From: Limonium bicolor
Taxonomy: Eukaryota; Streptophyta; Magnoliopsida; Caryophyllales; Plumbaginaceae
Reading direction: 5' to 3'
Length of the DNA stretch: 64,000 bases
NCBI GenBank assembly: GCA_023374045.1
Contig: CM041777.1
Coordinates: 85,182,300 to 85,246,299 of the forward strand
Position numbers and translations under genes: made by a program. Shown here piece by piece: positions 20,992 through 33,929 of the stretch. The notes beneath the pieces are model-generated. The model searched no databases. It saw only the letters and a list, made by a program, of their open reading frames with translations, and was not told where the DNA came from. Each line of letters begins with the position of its first letter. Position 1 is the first letter of the stretch.

Positions 20992-22000
20992 ATGGCAGAC
21001 CTCTTCGCCAATCAAAACAACAAAATGCACTTCGAGCACCCCCAGACTCACCTCCACCAACTACGACCATTGGAAAAATGAGATCGAGCAACACATTGAG
21101 TCAGTCAACTCTGAGCTTTGGGAGATAGTCACTGGAGGAGATCTTGCAGTCAATCCAGATCGATCCACATGGACTGCTGCAGATCGCAAAAGGTACGAGC
21201 TGAATCGACAAGCATCACACGCAATATACACTTGCCTGTCCGTCCCAGAACAAAGGAGAGTCAATCACTGTAAGTCCGCAAACAAGATATGGACACTCCT
21301 TCAAGCTACTCACGAAGGAGTTACTGAACTCAAGAAATGCAAAGCTCAAGAACTTCGAATGGACTATGAAAATTTTCTGTAAAAACCCAGTGAGTCTCTG
21401 GAAGAAGTGCTTGATCGTTTCTATTTACTAACTACTACTATGCAGGACGTTAGCATCTTACCGGATAGAGAGAGTGTCTTGCACAAGTTGCTGGACAGTC
21501 TCAGAGAAGAATGGGCAGAAACGGAAACGGTAATCTCCACCAAAGCATGCAAGGATTTATCCAAATGGAGCTGTCAAGACCTAGGTTCCTATCTACAATC
21601 CGTAGATAAATATAAGAAGAATGTTCGAAAGAAATGTGGTAATACATCTTCTCCTTCTTCTAGTAAGATTACTACTTTGAATGACCTAGCCTTGCAGGTT
21701 AATTCAACTCAGTACACTCACGAAGGAGCCTATGTCACTGATACTCAAATCAGACAAGCTAAGGCTGAGCTGGTGGATATTATTGTTGAAGAAAGTGAGG
21801 CTGAGACTATGGAAGACTTTGTCTTCATAGTCAAGAACTTCCGAAAATTCATGCGTAACCAACCAAATTGACAGAGTCGGTCGTTCTCAAACACCTCCAA
21901 ACAAGTCTTCAACTCTGTCACCTTTCAACTGCAATAAACCCGGTCACTTCAAGAAGGACAGCCCCTTACTCAAGAACCAGTATGGAAAATCCCAAGGGAG
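20992..22000 (+). pseudogene. Element C gag, N-terminal and central part
   Basis: ATG at 20992, 37 bases after the rest of the primer site. A frame change within the first 30 codons is followed by TNYDHWKNEIEQHIES, the usual copia gag start, then ELWEIVTGG and, from 21407, RFYLLTTTMQDVSILPD. An in-frame TAA lies near 21378. The central part to 21871 is otherwise open. A first zinc knuckle (NKPGHFKKDS, around 21930-21962) is decayed and has lost Cys residues. Product: particle-forming nucleocapsid protein of the retrotransposon; inactive here. Confidence 0.75.
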
Positions 22001-22007
22001 GTCGCTG

Positions 22008-22706
22008 ATGGCAGTTGTTGGTTGGGGTGATTCAGACTCCAACGATCAGGACACAGAGTCTAGAGGCCTGGTGTGTCTCATGGCACATGATACGACGGAA
22101 TCCATGATTCCCGACAATGAGGTAACTCGTTCTCACCTTGAAACAGGCCTTTACCGTATTTCTCCTATGGGATTTATGACCTTAATTGCTAAAATCGTCT
22201 CCAAGGCTAACTCCCTCAAAGCAAGTCTCACCAGCAAAATAACTGAGTTATCTGAGGAACTCGAAATCTCAAGAGGTCTTATGTATGCCCTGAGAGATGA
22301 AGCTGAGGAACACAAGAGCATCTCTTGCTCTCTTAGACTAGATCTTCAAGAATCAAGGTGTCATGGTGATTCCCTTCAAAAGGAACTCCATGATACCTTA
22401 GAACGAAATCAACCTAGCCAGGGCGACCAGAAAGAGTCTCTCACCCTGATCGACTCTCTCAAACAAGACCTCACCATCTTTATTGATAAGTGCTGCTCTC
22501 TTCAAAATGATCTAAATGCTTCTGAATCCAAAAACATATCCCTGAACACCACTATCAAAAACCTCACTCAAAAACTGAAGAAAAGGAGCATGTTCTCTCT
22601 CTCAAGCCAGTCACATTTATCAAACAAGTCACCGCCTCCAAACTACCTGAGTGGGCCAACTCCAAGATCAAGGAAGTCAGCCAAGATCGAGATGATCTTC
22701 TTCTAA
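22008..22706 (+). pseudogene. Element C gag coiled-coil extension
   Basis: An open stretch of 232 codons. It begins with a WGDSDSNDQD acidic segment and VCLMAHD, followed by a long heptad-rich region (repeated Ser/Leu/Glu/Lys, for example LKASLTSKITELSEELEIS). A coiled coil between the first knuckle and the protease is characteristic of Sirevirus gag. Element G carries the same motif order at 3206-2492, which ties the two elements together. It is part of a larger polyprotein, not a separate gene. Confidence 0.7.
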
Positions 22707-22808
22707 AGTAGAACAACTCTCTCAAGAGATTGTGAATTTACAATCCGGAGTTCGATCCACTCAATCAAAGCCCAAGTGGCACAAGGGTAAGTTCGATATC
22801 CCAAAAAA

Positions 22809-23050
22809 TTGTCCAAGTCCGACAACAGAGCCAAACGATATCAAGAAAAGGAGAAGTTTGACTCCTGGTGGAAAGGACAACAGAAATACGTCAATCTTCC
22901 TCCAACTAAAATTTGTGGCTACTGCGGGAGTCTTGGACATAAGGACAGTGCATGTGATAAATTAAATAAAGATCTTTCATTAATGTCAAACGTGTTAAAT
23001 GATACTTGCAGCACGAGAAGAATTGAAAAGATCTGGCTCGAAAAGGGAAC
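22809..23050 (+). pseudogene. Element C second zinc knuckle segment
   Basis: Contains KICGYCGSLGHKDSAC, a complete CX2CX4HX4C knuckle at about 22912-22956, embedded in a basic stretch. A stop and a frame change separate it from the coiled coil before it and from the protease after it. Confidence 0.7.
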
Positions 23051-23100
23051 CCAAGTACATCTGGGTTCCCAAATCTAACAAATGATCTTTTATTTTGTAG

Positions 23101-26100
23101 GTGAAGGCGAATGGAGACAGCTGGTACTTGGACAGTGGATGCTCCTGTCACATGACTGGAGATCCAAATCAATTCAATTCGCTTTCATCCTACCAAGGAG
23201 GTAAGGTTACTTTTGGAAACAACAACCAGGGTGAAATCGTGGGAGTTGGCTCTGTAGGTAACCCCTCAAAATTTAAAATTGATGGAGTCAATCTGGTCAC
23301 TGGACTTCAACATAGTTTATTAAGCATTTCTCAAATTTGTGATAGATTCAATTTGGTACTTTTATCCTCTTCGGATTGTAAGGTTTATAATGAGCGTACA
23401 GGTTCCTTAAAAGTTGTGGGACGCAGAAAAGGAAATCTCTACAAAATGTGCTTAAACTCCATTAATCCAGATGATCAAGTCTGTCTCAACGTGCATTCCA
23501 CAAACTCATTGTGTGTGGCACTCCAGACTTGGTCACGCAAATCACAGGCTGTTGAATAAACTGAAAAGCAAAGACTTGGTGATTGGTTTACCTGACACAA
23601 ACTTTGACACAGACTCCGTCTGTGAAGCGTGTATAAAAGGTAAACACACCCGGTCTTCCTTCAAAAGTAAGTGACTCTCTCTACTAGCTCTCCGTTAGAA
23701 TTACTCCACATGGATCTGTTGGCCCCATGCGTACACAAAGTAGAAGTGGTAAGAGGTATATTCTGGTCATAGTCGATGACTATTCTAGGTGGACTTGAGT
23801 CATTTTTCTATCTACTAAGGATGAAACTTTTACGGAGTTCGTCAAACTCCATAAAATGCTTATCAACAAATTTTCGTTTACACTAAAAACCCTGAGAACC
23901 GACCAGGGTACTGAATTTTGCAACAAGTCGTTTGATGAGTTTTGCAGGGACAACGGAGTCGATCACCAAATCTCATCCGCACGTACTCCGGAACAAAACG
24001 GAGTGGTTGAACGAAAGAACAGAACCTTGGTTGAAATGGCACGCACAATACTCATTGACAGTTCACTAACTTCATCATACTGGGCAGAAGCTGTTAACAC
24101 AGCATGCTATGTGTTAAACCGTGCGTTGATCCATCCATTAAACCAAGTCTCATTCATCTCAGGCGTTTCGGATGTAAGTGTTTATCCACAATAATGGTAA
24201 GGACAACTTGGGTAAGTTCTCTCCTAAAAGTGATGAAGGTATTTTTCTTGGCTACTCTTCTAAAAGCAAAGCGTATTGTGTTATCAATCTGAGAACTCAA
24301 TGTTTAGAAGAGAGTCCCCACGTCAAGTTCGATGAGTCCCACAATGTTGGCTCATCTTCTGATCAACTTGACTTTGCTCCATACGATATCCTCACTGATC
24401 CACACTTCATCACTGTACCCATAGGGAGACTCCATGATTCCCAGTCCATCACACCTAATGCCTCTCCGGAAAACAAAAAAAAAATGCATTAGACTCTACT
24501 GACTCTGAGAACAACCCTGAGACACCCTTACCACAAACTTGAACTTTGACTCCTCTGACAAAGACACACCCCTCCTGCTTCACGTCGACAGTTCCAACAA
24601 AAATCAGCCCACCCTCCTAACAACATTATATCTGACCCAAACTCAGGTGTTCAAACACGCCTCCAAGCTATGCAAAACCTCTGTGTCTTTGGTGTTTTCT
24701 CTCCAGCACTGAACCAAGAAAGAAATGTCAAAGAAGCACTCCTTGATAGTGATTGGGTCACTACAATGCAGGAGGAACTAAATTCTCTCCAAAGACATGT
24801 TGTCTGGGAGTTAGTTCCTCGACCCACACATCAACAAACCATTGGTACTCGTTGGGTCTTTCGTAATAAACTGATGATGCAGGACAAGTTTCAGGAATAA
24901 AGCTAGATTGGTCGTTCAGGGCTACAATCAAGAAGAAGGGATTGACTATGATGAAACCTTCGCACCTGTAGCTCGTCTTGAAGCAATTCGTATGTTAATT
25001 GTGTTTGCTGCATTCAAAGGTTTCACATTATATCAAATGGATGTCAAGACAGCCTTCCTCCATGGCTATATTGATAGAGAAGTCTACGTCGAGCAACCCC
25101 CAGGGTTCACAGACTCCGTCCATCCCGACTACGTTTACAAACTGTGTAAGGCTCTTTACGGACTAAAACAGGCTCGCGTGCCTGGTATGAAAGACTATCT
25201 ACATATCTGTTGCACAAAATGGTTTCTCTCGAGGTACGGAACGTAGAGTTATAAAAACACTATTCATTCTTCACTCTCGCCATGACTTACTCTAGTATTA
25301 AGATTTATGTTGATGATATCATTTATGGCTCTACAAGTAACACCCTCTGTGACCATTTTGCTAACCTCATGAAGCAAGAGTTTTCAATGAATGAGTTAGG
25401 TGAGCTCAAGTTCTTCTTAGGATTACAAATTCAACAGGAGGAGGAGGAAGGAAGGATTAAGATCCATCAACAAAAGTACATCAAGGAAAACTCCTTGACA
25501 AGTACAAACTCAAAAAGGCGCAAAAGAGTATGTCCACACCAAGTTGTAATTGCACAAACTTTCATCTTTGATGGACGGAGTCGGTGTCAATGCAACAGAA
25601 TATAGAGGAATGATAGGGTCCCTCTTGTACCTGACTGCCAGTCACCCCGACATTCTTCACGCAGTCTGTCTCTGTGCTCGCTTCCAAGCAGCACCAAAGC
25701 AGTCTCACCTCAAAGCAGTCAAGCGTATCTTCCGATATCTTAAAGGTACAAGTACACTCTATCTATGGTATAAACGATCCCCTACTTTCACTTTCTCTGG
25801 ATATAGTGACTCTGATTGGGCTGGTTCCCTCCAAGATCGAAAGAGTACTTCAGGTAATGCGCAGTTCTTGGGTCTTTGCCTTGTTTCATGGTCCTCCAAA
25901 AAACAGAACTCCGTAGCACTCTCTACAGCGGACCAGAGTATGTCTCTGTTGCAGCCTGTTGCTCCCAACTCCTTTGGATGAAACAACAACTTCAAGACTA
26001 TCATGTCACCAAAGAACAAATCCCAATTTTTTGTGACAACAAAAGCACAATCAAAATATCCGATCCCAGTCCAACACTCAAGAACCAAACATATTGAAAT

Positions 26101-26257
26101 TCGTTTTCACTTCTTGAAAGACTGTGTCGAGAAAAAGCTCATCCAACTTGACTTTGTGCCCACAGAAGATCAACTTGCAGATATCTTTACTAAACCCTTG
26201 TCTACAACACGATTTGAAGCACTGCGATCAGCAATCGGGTTGACTCCGTCTACCTAG
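23101..26257 (+). pseudogene. Element C pol: protease, integrase, RT, RNase H (many breaks)
   Basis: Order as in Ty1/copia. Protease: WYLDSGCSCHMTGD at about 23122-23163, active Asp kept. Integrase pre-domain: RLGHANHRLLNKL. Integrase core: HMDL near 23707, TDQGTEF near 23898 and GVVERKNR near 24001, so all three acidic residues are visible. RT: YVDD near 25306-25317, with DETFAPVAR and [11 protein letters not shown] upstream. RNase H: SDSDWAG, then the TADQSM/EYVSVAA region and KHIEIRFHFL; the frame ends at 26257. About ten frame changes or stops lie between these blocks. Catalytic codons survive although the frame is lost, as expected for a moderately young dead copy. Confidence 0.85.
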
Positions 26258-29200
26258 ACGGTCGCATCTCCTTGCCCCTACCGCAATCTTCAGCAGGTAT
26301 TCTCTTATGTCTCATCGAGTCTGTCTTGGTTTGCACTTGAATCTGTGAATTGTGTTTTATTGCTTAAAACGTCTCTATAATTCTGGCGCTATACACCCAC
26401 GTCATCTATCCAAACCAACCCCGCCTAAATCCACGCCGTTAATCTCGCTAGCCCCTAACGTCCCCTTATTTTTCTCGCCTGACACAAGCAATCCCTGCAA
26501 CTTCCGCAGACATTTCAGCCTTTATATCCATCATCCGTCTACTCCATCTCTCTCACTTACATCCTCTTTACACCCAAGTATACTACAATCTCTAATGGCA
26601 GGCATTAATCTCAACGGTATCAATATCCCGGCCGATATTTTCCAAGATCCCATCCGCCTTCAGGCGTACCTTCAATCAATGGCCAACCCGAACCCATCTC
26701 CACTCACCACCACCACCACCACTCACTCTCCCACTAAAACCACTGCTACCTCATCCCCCACACACTCCGCCACACCACCACCAACCACCCGCGATACATC
26801 CCCCCATCAAACACCACCCTCTACCGCAAAAACCGACATTCTTGAAACGGATGTTGAAGAAGTCACCCCGCTACAAACCCTGCCACCATCTCCACCACCA
26901 CAAGACCAAAACCCTACTGCCGACACCCAAGCTACTGATCAACCGCAAGCCCCACCCAAAAAATCTCCCACACCAACCCCACCCGCATCTCCCGAAAAAT
27001 CCGCAACACCTCCAAAATCTCCTAAACCCAAACCCCGAAAAAGAAAAGCTCAAACCTCCACTCGACCCACAGCCAAAAGAGTTCTCCGTTCTTCTGTCAA
27101 GGCCCAACCAGTCTCCTCTGGTTCCGGCGAATCTTCACCGGTACAAGAATTGCCCACCGTCAGTCACGATACATCTACTGGTGCCACCTCCACCAGGGAC
27201 CAGAAACCTCCCAAGCCGCACCGACGATGTGCGAAGATAGACCCCTTGTACGGGTTTAAACGTATTATCAGCAAGTGTACTGGTCGGTCGTAGCAAGTTT
27301 TCCTAGAAAGTATTCCCTAGGCTATCGAACCAAGGAGGCAGTGTCTAGTTTAATCTCTAAATTAATATAACTAATAAACTATAGAAAAATAACAATGATA
27401 AATTGGGGATTTGATTGCAGAAATTAAATAAACTAAAATAAAAACAAAAACAATTAAAAGTGTTTCTCTAACAATTCTTAAAGGGTGAATCCTGGTTTAC
27501 TATTTCTCCCTAGTTAATTAATTCCCTTTCTGAGTGTTTTCTAAATTCTAGATTGCAACCTCAGATCTAAATTAATCTAAAACTGGTCTCCCACAAGATA
27601 GATTCTTACTAGCAATTCCCAAATCCTAACTTTCGTTATGAATTTACAAATTAACTAATAGCGTTAACGATTCATCTGGTTTCTAGTCAGCTAATCCCCA
27701 GGAATTTCCATCTGTAGTTTCACTGGTAATATTCCTATAGTCTAATGAACGCCGCAGTTCTCACTTATAAGCAATTCATACCAAATAAACTCAAGCAATA
27801 AATAATCACAAGAGAATTCAATAATAAACTAGGAACAAAACTACAATCTGTATAGAATTTATATTCGACAACTCAAGAAGCAAATTAATAAACTAGTTGA
27901 AATACTAAACCAGAATTCTAAACGACTACTCAGACATCGGAGACAAATAAATAATAACGATATTAAAGAGATTATAAAACGTCATCTAATTGTTGTAGAA
28001 CCAATGACAAATCTGGTCATTGTCTTCTGCTCCGGTATGTCAGAAGTGACTGACATCTCCTTCTTCTGTTGTCTTCTCTCTCGACTCGTACTGTAATGTT
28101 TCGTCGCTCTCTCCGTTTTCCTTTCGAGCTGGTACGGCGCTCTGCTAGGGTCTGTCCCCTGGGGTTTCGTATCCAGTGTGCCGCTCTCGGTTACGAATGT
28201 CTCGTGTATCATAATGTCAAATATATACTTTGGTCGTTCCTCTACCAGGTCTGCGCCTCTGCAAGAAAATGTCGGCCCAGTACTCATGGTTTGCGCCTGT
28301 TTCTTTCCTTTCCTTTGTCGACTGGCCCAAGCTCCTCGTGTATGTGCATGTATGCGGTTGAATGATATTAATATCATAGGAGTATATGATTGCAGCCGTC
28401 AAATCCAACACAAGTGCTCCACGTCAAAACAATTGTCTGCGCTTCTTCATGAAATCCAGCGGCGGCCCACAGTTTTTCCGTGCATTACAATCCAGCCCAT
28501 GCATGATGGGCGAGGTTTTTGTGACCGAAACGTATTCTCCGTCCCTGACGGATGAGTATTTTGGATGGTTCAGTATTTTCTTTTTAATATATATCTGTAT
28601 ATAATATATAGCACATGCAAGCGAAGAGCGTTGAAATATCAATGCCGGTCAGATTTGATTGTGTACAATGATGTTGTGCAACAAATCCTCTATTTACTAG
28701 TGTTTTAGAAATCATAAATACAATCTCATCGGTAATTTTTAAATCAAATTGGTATGCAATATTGTGTTGGTTTTTTCCTTTTACAATGTCTTAAATAATT
28801 ATAGAAAAATATCACTTATACAAAGTTTTTACATGACTATATATATGCATATATTACTATTGTATAATAATTCAAAAATCTTATAATATTTGTCGTTTAT
28901 ATATATATAACGGAGTATATATCAATTCAAAATACATGACTTAATCAACTGAATAATTGAATTGATATACACTTAACTTTTTTGTATAGATGTGTAAAAG
29001 ATAAATACTATTATTAGATTAAGCAAGTATTATTTAGTAATCATATATATGTGCGTAGTCATATAATTTACTATATAATTGGTGACTTATTTTATGACAA
29101 TTATAAGCAATTATATTATTGAAGTATTGTAAAAGAAAGGAAAGTTATAAATTAAAGCTAAGTGTATGTTACTGTTACCTCTTTAATTAGAACCAATTAC

Positions 29201-29345
29201 ATTTTGTTGGTATATGTAGATGGCTGATTAAAAAAAGAAATAAAGAGACAAAAATACAAGTTCGGAAATGCATAGTCTAGAAAAGATAATTAAATACTGA
29301 TCAGAAGAAAATAAAAGAAATCGCATACTCTCGAGGTCTCATGCA

Positions 29346-29640
29346 CAATATAAAGTACATAACAAATTCCAAATAGATTACCCTACCCCCAAAACACCCC
29401 AAAACCCACCCTAGGAAAGCTAAAGCGTCGAAGACATTTTTAGGGTTTGTAGTGGGAGGGTTTAGGGTCTAAAAACCTGTCGAGTTAGCTGCTACAATAT
29501 AAAGTACAGAACAAATTCCAAATAGATTACCCTACCCCCAAAACACCCCAAAACCCATCCTAGGAAAGCTAAAACGTCGAAGGCATTTTTAGGTTTGCAG
29601 TGGGCGGGTTTAGGGTGGTTTAGGTTTAAAATACACCATA
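29346..29640. repeat. 149-bp tandem duplication inside D
   Basis: Two copies starting caatataaagtaca at 29346 and 29495 share accccaaaacaccccaaaaccc and a tttagggt-containing end, with few differences. No further copies. Confidence 0.85.
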
Positions 29641-29879
29641 CAACAATAATACTACACTACAAAACAATAATGATTTTTTATCGGTTCCGAAGTTTGTAAT
29701 CAAATTCACCACTTATTACTTAATGAATCATAATACCAATTTTAATGAATCATAATACAAAATTAATGAATCATATTATCATTTTAGTGTATCATCATAT
29801 ACATGTAAAAATATTTTTTTAAAGTTGTCAAAACATATCCTAACTTACGTTCCTCAAACAAAAAGCTTATATTCTTTGG

Positions 29880-30865
29880 TTTTAGCAGAGAGAGGATCGA
29901 AGGTGTGGAAACGTATATATATAATAATGGAATATAGAAACATGGTAACGTTTATATAAAAACTTGGAATCGTTTTAAACAAACTCGTAGACACATTTAT
30001 GCATAACGGTGTAAACGTTATACTTAATTGTGGCGTGGAAACGTGTATATATAATCGTGGCGTAGAAACGTTATATATAATAGTGGCATGAATATATAAT
30101 TGTGTAAGCGTATATGCAATAATGACATGAAAATCTTTATATATAAATCGTGGAACCGTTATATGTAATTGTGGCGAGAGGAAACATTCATATATAATTA
30201 TGAAAATTGTTTATATGTAATCAGGTCGTGGAACGTTATATGTAATCGTGGCGTGGAAACGTTATATATAATCATGGAATCGTAGAAACATGGAAACGTT
30301 TATATAAAAAAAATGTGAAAACACATATCTAATAAAGTGGAAACGTTTAAATAAAAAGGTGGAAACGTTTATCCGGACACATGGACACCTTTATATATAC
30401 ATCGTGGAAACGTTATATATAATTGTAGTGTGGAAACATTCATATATAATAATGAAAATGTTTATATGTAATTATGTCGTAGAAACGTTTATATGTAATC
30501 GTGGCATGGAAACGTTATATATAATCATGGAATGGTAGAAACATGGAAACGTTTATATAAAAAAAATGTGAAAACACATATCTAATAAAGTGGAAACGTT
30601 TAAATAAAAAGGTGGAAACGTTTATCCGGACACATGGACACCTTTATATATACATCGTGGAAACGTTATATATAATTGTAGTGTGGAAACATTCATATAT
30701 AATAATGAAAATGTTTATATGTAATTATGTCGTAGAAACGTTTATATGTAATCGTGGCATGGAAACGTTATAGATAATAATGGAATCGTAGAAACATGAA
30801 AACATATATATAAGAATATGGAAACGTATAAACATAAACGTGGAAACGTTTATATGAACTCGTGG
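29880..30865. repeat. Minisatellite of gtggaaacgttatatata units, with a 253-bp higher-order duplication
   Basis: Dozens of variants of (c)gtggaaacgtttatat with spacers of 10-25 bases fill almost 1 kb. From about 30241 to 30776 a 253-base block is repeated (tagaaacatgg at 30283 and 30536), with a third partial start near 30776. Minisatellites inside LTRs and untranslated parts are common in Tat-type elements. Confidence 0.8.
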
Positions 30866-33587
30866 ACACCTTTATGATGAACAATGGTATAAATTTAATG
30901 TTATTTGAACTTATATTTAATGGATTATGACACTTTAAAACTTTACAAAAAGACAAATATTTAAAAAACAAAACAAAAGTAGTGACACCATTTATAAAAT
31001 ATATATGATGCAATCAATCCATGTTTCCGGTGTTTCATGTTTATGACATTTCAATGACATTGGTGCATCACTGAAGCCGTTAGAAGGGAAAAAAGTCACA
31101 ATGACTCTGTTAACGGTTTAGATTGGAATTTTGTTTTTAATATGGACGACCATGATCTTATCCGTCTGGAACGGAGATGAGTCGTTCATTACGAAAGCCC
31201 CTGCGTGGAAGAAATTGTCGTCTATATTGCACAGGGACAGGTACAGGGACGCGGGGACGGAGACAAGTTCAGAGACGAAGAAACTCCATTTATTAAAATA
31301 TAGAAAAACATGGGGACGATATACATATACAAATAAGATAATATTAATTATTTATCTAAAAATAGTACTACTAAAATAATTGCTAATTAAAATCATCTTC
31401 TTAATTATGAATATAAATGCAAATATACTGTTTAACTATTAATTGTTAAATAAACACTAAAATAATGAAGTTTTCAAATACACAGTAATAATATTATATA
31501 TTATCATATAGATTTATTAAAATACAACAATAAATCATGTTTTTGGACATTTCATCATCTACGAGAAATGACATATATGCATAACATCCTGTGGTGTTGA
31601 GCAGTAAGAAAAAATAAGAGTTTACTATTGACGACTGGGATTTAAATTTTATTTTTAATATGAATGACCTGGATCTAATCTGTCAGGGAGGGAAATAGAT
31701 CGTTGGTCACCAAAGCCCCTTCGAGAAGTTTATAGACACACTTATAAAAAACAATTTTAGTTAATGTAATTAACAACATATTCTATAATAAATATAAATA
31801 AATATACCATTAAGGTATTGGAAAAAAAAGGTAAAAATATATAATTTGAAAAATAGACAAAATAGTGTATAGTGTCACATTCTCGGACGGAGTGGGATTT
31901 GTGAGGACAAGTATTCTGCTGTGCATGCTTTTCTTGTGACTGCTATCATATATTGTGAGATCAAGGGACCAGATTTGGTCCGTATGGAGATAATTCATCC
32001 TTCACCAAACTCCATCCGATGCATGATGTGCATAGATGTCCCATGGCCATGCTTAAAAATGTCTGCGCCTTCCAACATGGCGGCCCAGGGAAGAATTTGG
32101 ACTGCGCCTCTGTATATTTCGGCGCCTATCTTATTTGGTCGCGGCCCATCTCCAATTTCCATGTCGGCTGATCGTAACAGCCTTCTTCCGAATATATTTG
32201 CAGGCCATAATGTTTTGTTGCAGCACTATTGTATGGATCAATCCATCCATGGCTTACATCACGTGCATGTATTGCATGTATTGGCCTTCCATTCTTGTAC
32301 GTGCATATATATATATATATATAATCCTTTATTTGCTGTATTTTTATCTGTTCAATAAAAACAACAAATAAGGGAGTTCTTCCAATATAACATATAAAAC
32401 ACATAAGTAAGGAATTTATAATATAAACCAATAAAATATCAATCACATTAAGCATAGAAATATAGATAAATTCCACACTTATTACCCCTTCACCCAGCGC
32501 TACATGCTCGGTGACCCTGCTTTAGAACGCAACATTGTCAGGGGTAAGTTCCTCGATTTCTCATGGGCTCTGTCTTCAAACCTAGGGGAGTTAGTGACAA
32601 TGCTAGAGGTTCAAGGGTGGAAACACCTTTTCTGTGAGATAACGGAGTGGTATCCCCAAGAGTCTGTCGATTTCTATCAAAATCTCGTTATCCACAATGG
32701 TGCAGCCCAATCTTTTGTCAATTCCACTCCCATCTTCTTTAATCTTGAAAAGTTGTCTCAAATTCTTGGAGTCCCTCATACTGGTCTGTCTTTTTATGAA
32801 AAAGGAGTACTTCCAGAAATCCCCGGGGTCCCACAAAATAAAATCTACCGCTTTTTCTCCTCAAAGAAAAAAGTGGGCTCCCCAATACCCCGGGGCGATC
32901 TCTCAATTCTACACCAACTCCTGCACATACTTGTCATCAAAAACATTGTCCCCCGAAAAGAAGGAAATCTCATGGTCAACTGCTTGGACCTCACCATAAT
33001 GTACTGCATAATCAACCGTCATTCCATCAATCTGGCCCACATCATTCTCCATCACTTAGCCCAGTCTGTCGACACCCCCAAAACACTCCCTGGGGTATGT
33101 GTCTGGCTGCCTCGAATTCTCAAATTCTTTCAGGTACCCCTGCGACATCAACACCAGAGTCCATCGAAGAGGCAGACACCATCAACCTCCGCTATTTGAA
33201 TCGGCTGACGTCTATCGACAAATCCAAGCTGCTGCCCCCTCCATCCACTCCAACAACGGTGGGCACTTCCACTTCTCACGAGGCAGTCCCTCAAGATACT
33301 CTCCTACCCCTCCTGGAGAAAGTGGAGCGACTCCTCGCACAGGCAGCAGAGCTGATTCAGGGCCAATCGCGGATGATGGACAAACTCGCTGGGATCGAGA
33401 CGACTGTGACGGCCTTGCAAGAACAACTCCTTGATATCCAAGCCTCCCTGACCCCAACCCCTTAGCCATGACGTGTGTGTAGTATTAGGACTTAGGCTGT
33501 TTTTAAGTTCAAAACACTTTTTGCTGGTTTGTGTGTGAATTTTTGGACTAACTCTTTCGTGACTTTGGGCTTCCCTCTGATGAAATC

Positions 33588-33929
33588 AAAAGGGGGAAGC
33601 GGTGAATCCCGTCTGGTGTACGGGTGACTCTGTTGTTGCTTTAAACTGCTTTCGGATTTTTGCTGCTGGACCGTGTGGTCTAGTACTATAACTGCTTTAT
33701 ATACTATGCCTTATCATGCCTGTTACACTGCCTATTCATTATTCGCTTGCCTGGAGTCCTTCTACGATTAAGGGGGAACCTAAATGGAGTCTTTGAACTC
33801 AATTACTACTGCTGCTATTAAGGGGGAACTTTGACAGGGTCGGTTCCCCCAGTTCTTTGTGTTTCTATTTCAGGATTGACTCCATGGGGATTCACGGAGG
33901 TTTGCTATCATCAGCAACAAGGGGGAAAC
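33588..33929 (+). other. Four polypurine tracts before the C right LTR
   Basis: aagggggaa(g/c/a) occurs at 33590, 33770, 33820 and 33919; the last lies one base from the LTR and is the likely functional tract. Multiple tracts here are a described Sirevirus trait. Confidence 0.75.

Larger units (their letters stand above)
27247..32484 (-). mobile_element. Element D: 5.2-kb solo LTR of an Athila/Tat-like family
   Basis: Both flanks are cccct (27242-27246 and 32485-32489), and removing one copy plus the insert rejoins the C accessory frame in phase, so the borders are firm. The ends are tgtacggg on the left and cacttatta on the right; read on the minus strand the start is taataagtgtggaa, one base from the tgataagtgcgaaa start of A and B. 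The left 600 bases have the same AT-rich style as the U5 of A. I find no primer site, no second LTR and no coding domain. The size fits the very long LTRs known in Tat/Ogre lineages. Alternatives are a LARD with one LTR lost or a composite. Confidence 0.65.
26595..33465 (+). pseudogene. Element C accessory (env-position) ORF split by element D
   Basis: Starts at ATG 26595, 340 bases after RNase H; the frame is open upstream to 26352. The first part (to 27246) is rich in Pro, Ser, Thr and Lys with a basic patch (KPKPRKRKAQ) that could act as a nuclear signal. It is cut by D and resumes in phase at 32490. The second part (to about 33140) resembles the putative plant transposon protein domain seen in Sirevirus accessory ORFs: a GWKHLFCEITEWYPQ-like start, then FYQNL and a central hydrophobic region. 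A one-base shift near 33140 moves into the frame of 33097-33465, which ends in a coiled coil (LEKVERLLAQAAELIQ). Its function is not established; in SIRE1 this position was called env-like. Confidence 0.7.

Noticed and set aside
26842..27240. Second long frame (132 codons, Pro/His/Lys-rich) over the C accessory ORF
   Set aside because: Shadow of the CCA-rich coding sequence in another frame.
29440..29635. Telomere-like tttaggg words
   Set aside because: Only isolated partial units within a 149-bp duplication; not an interstitial telomere array.
29650..29700. cactacaaaacaa as a second CACTA element end inside D
   Set aside because: No matching opposite end or subterminal repeats nearby; left unassigned.
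32603..33469. Minus-strand frames opposite the accessory ORF
   Set aside because: Shadows; the plus strand has the protein similarity and continuity across D.
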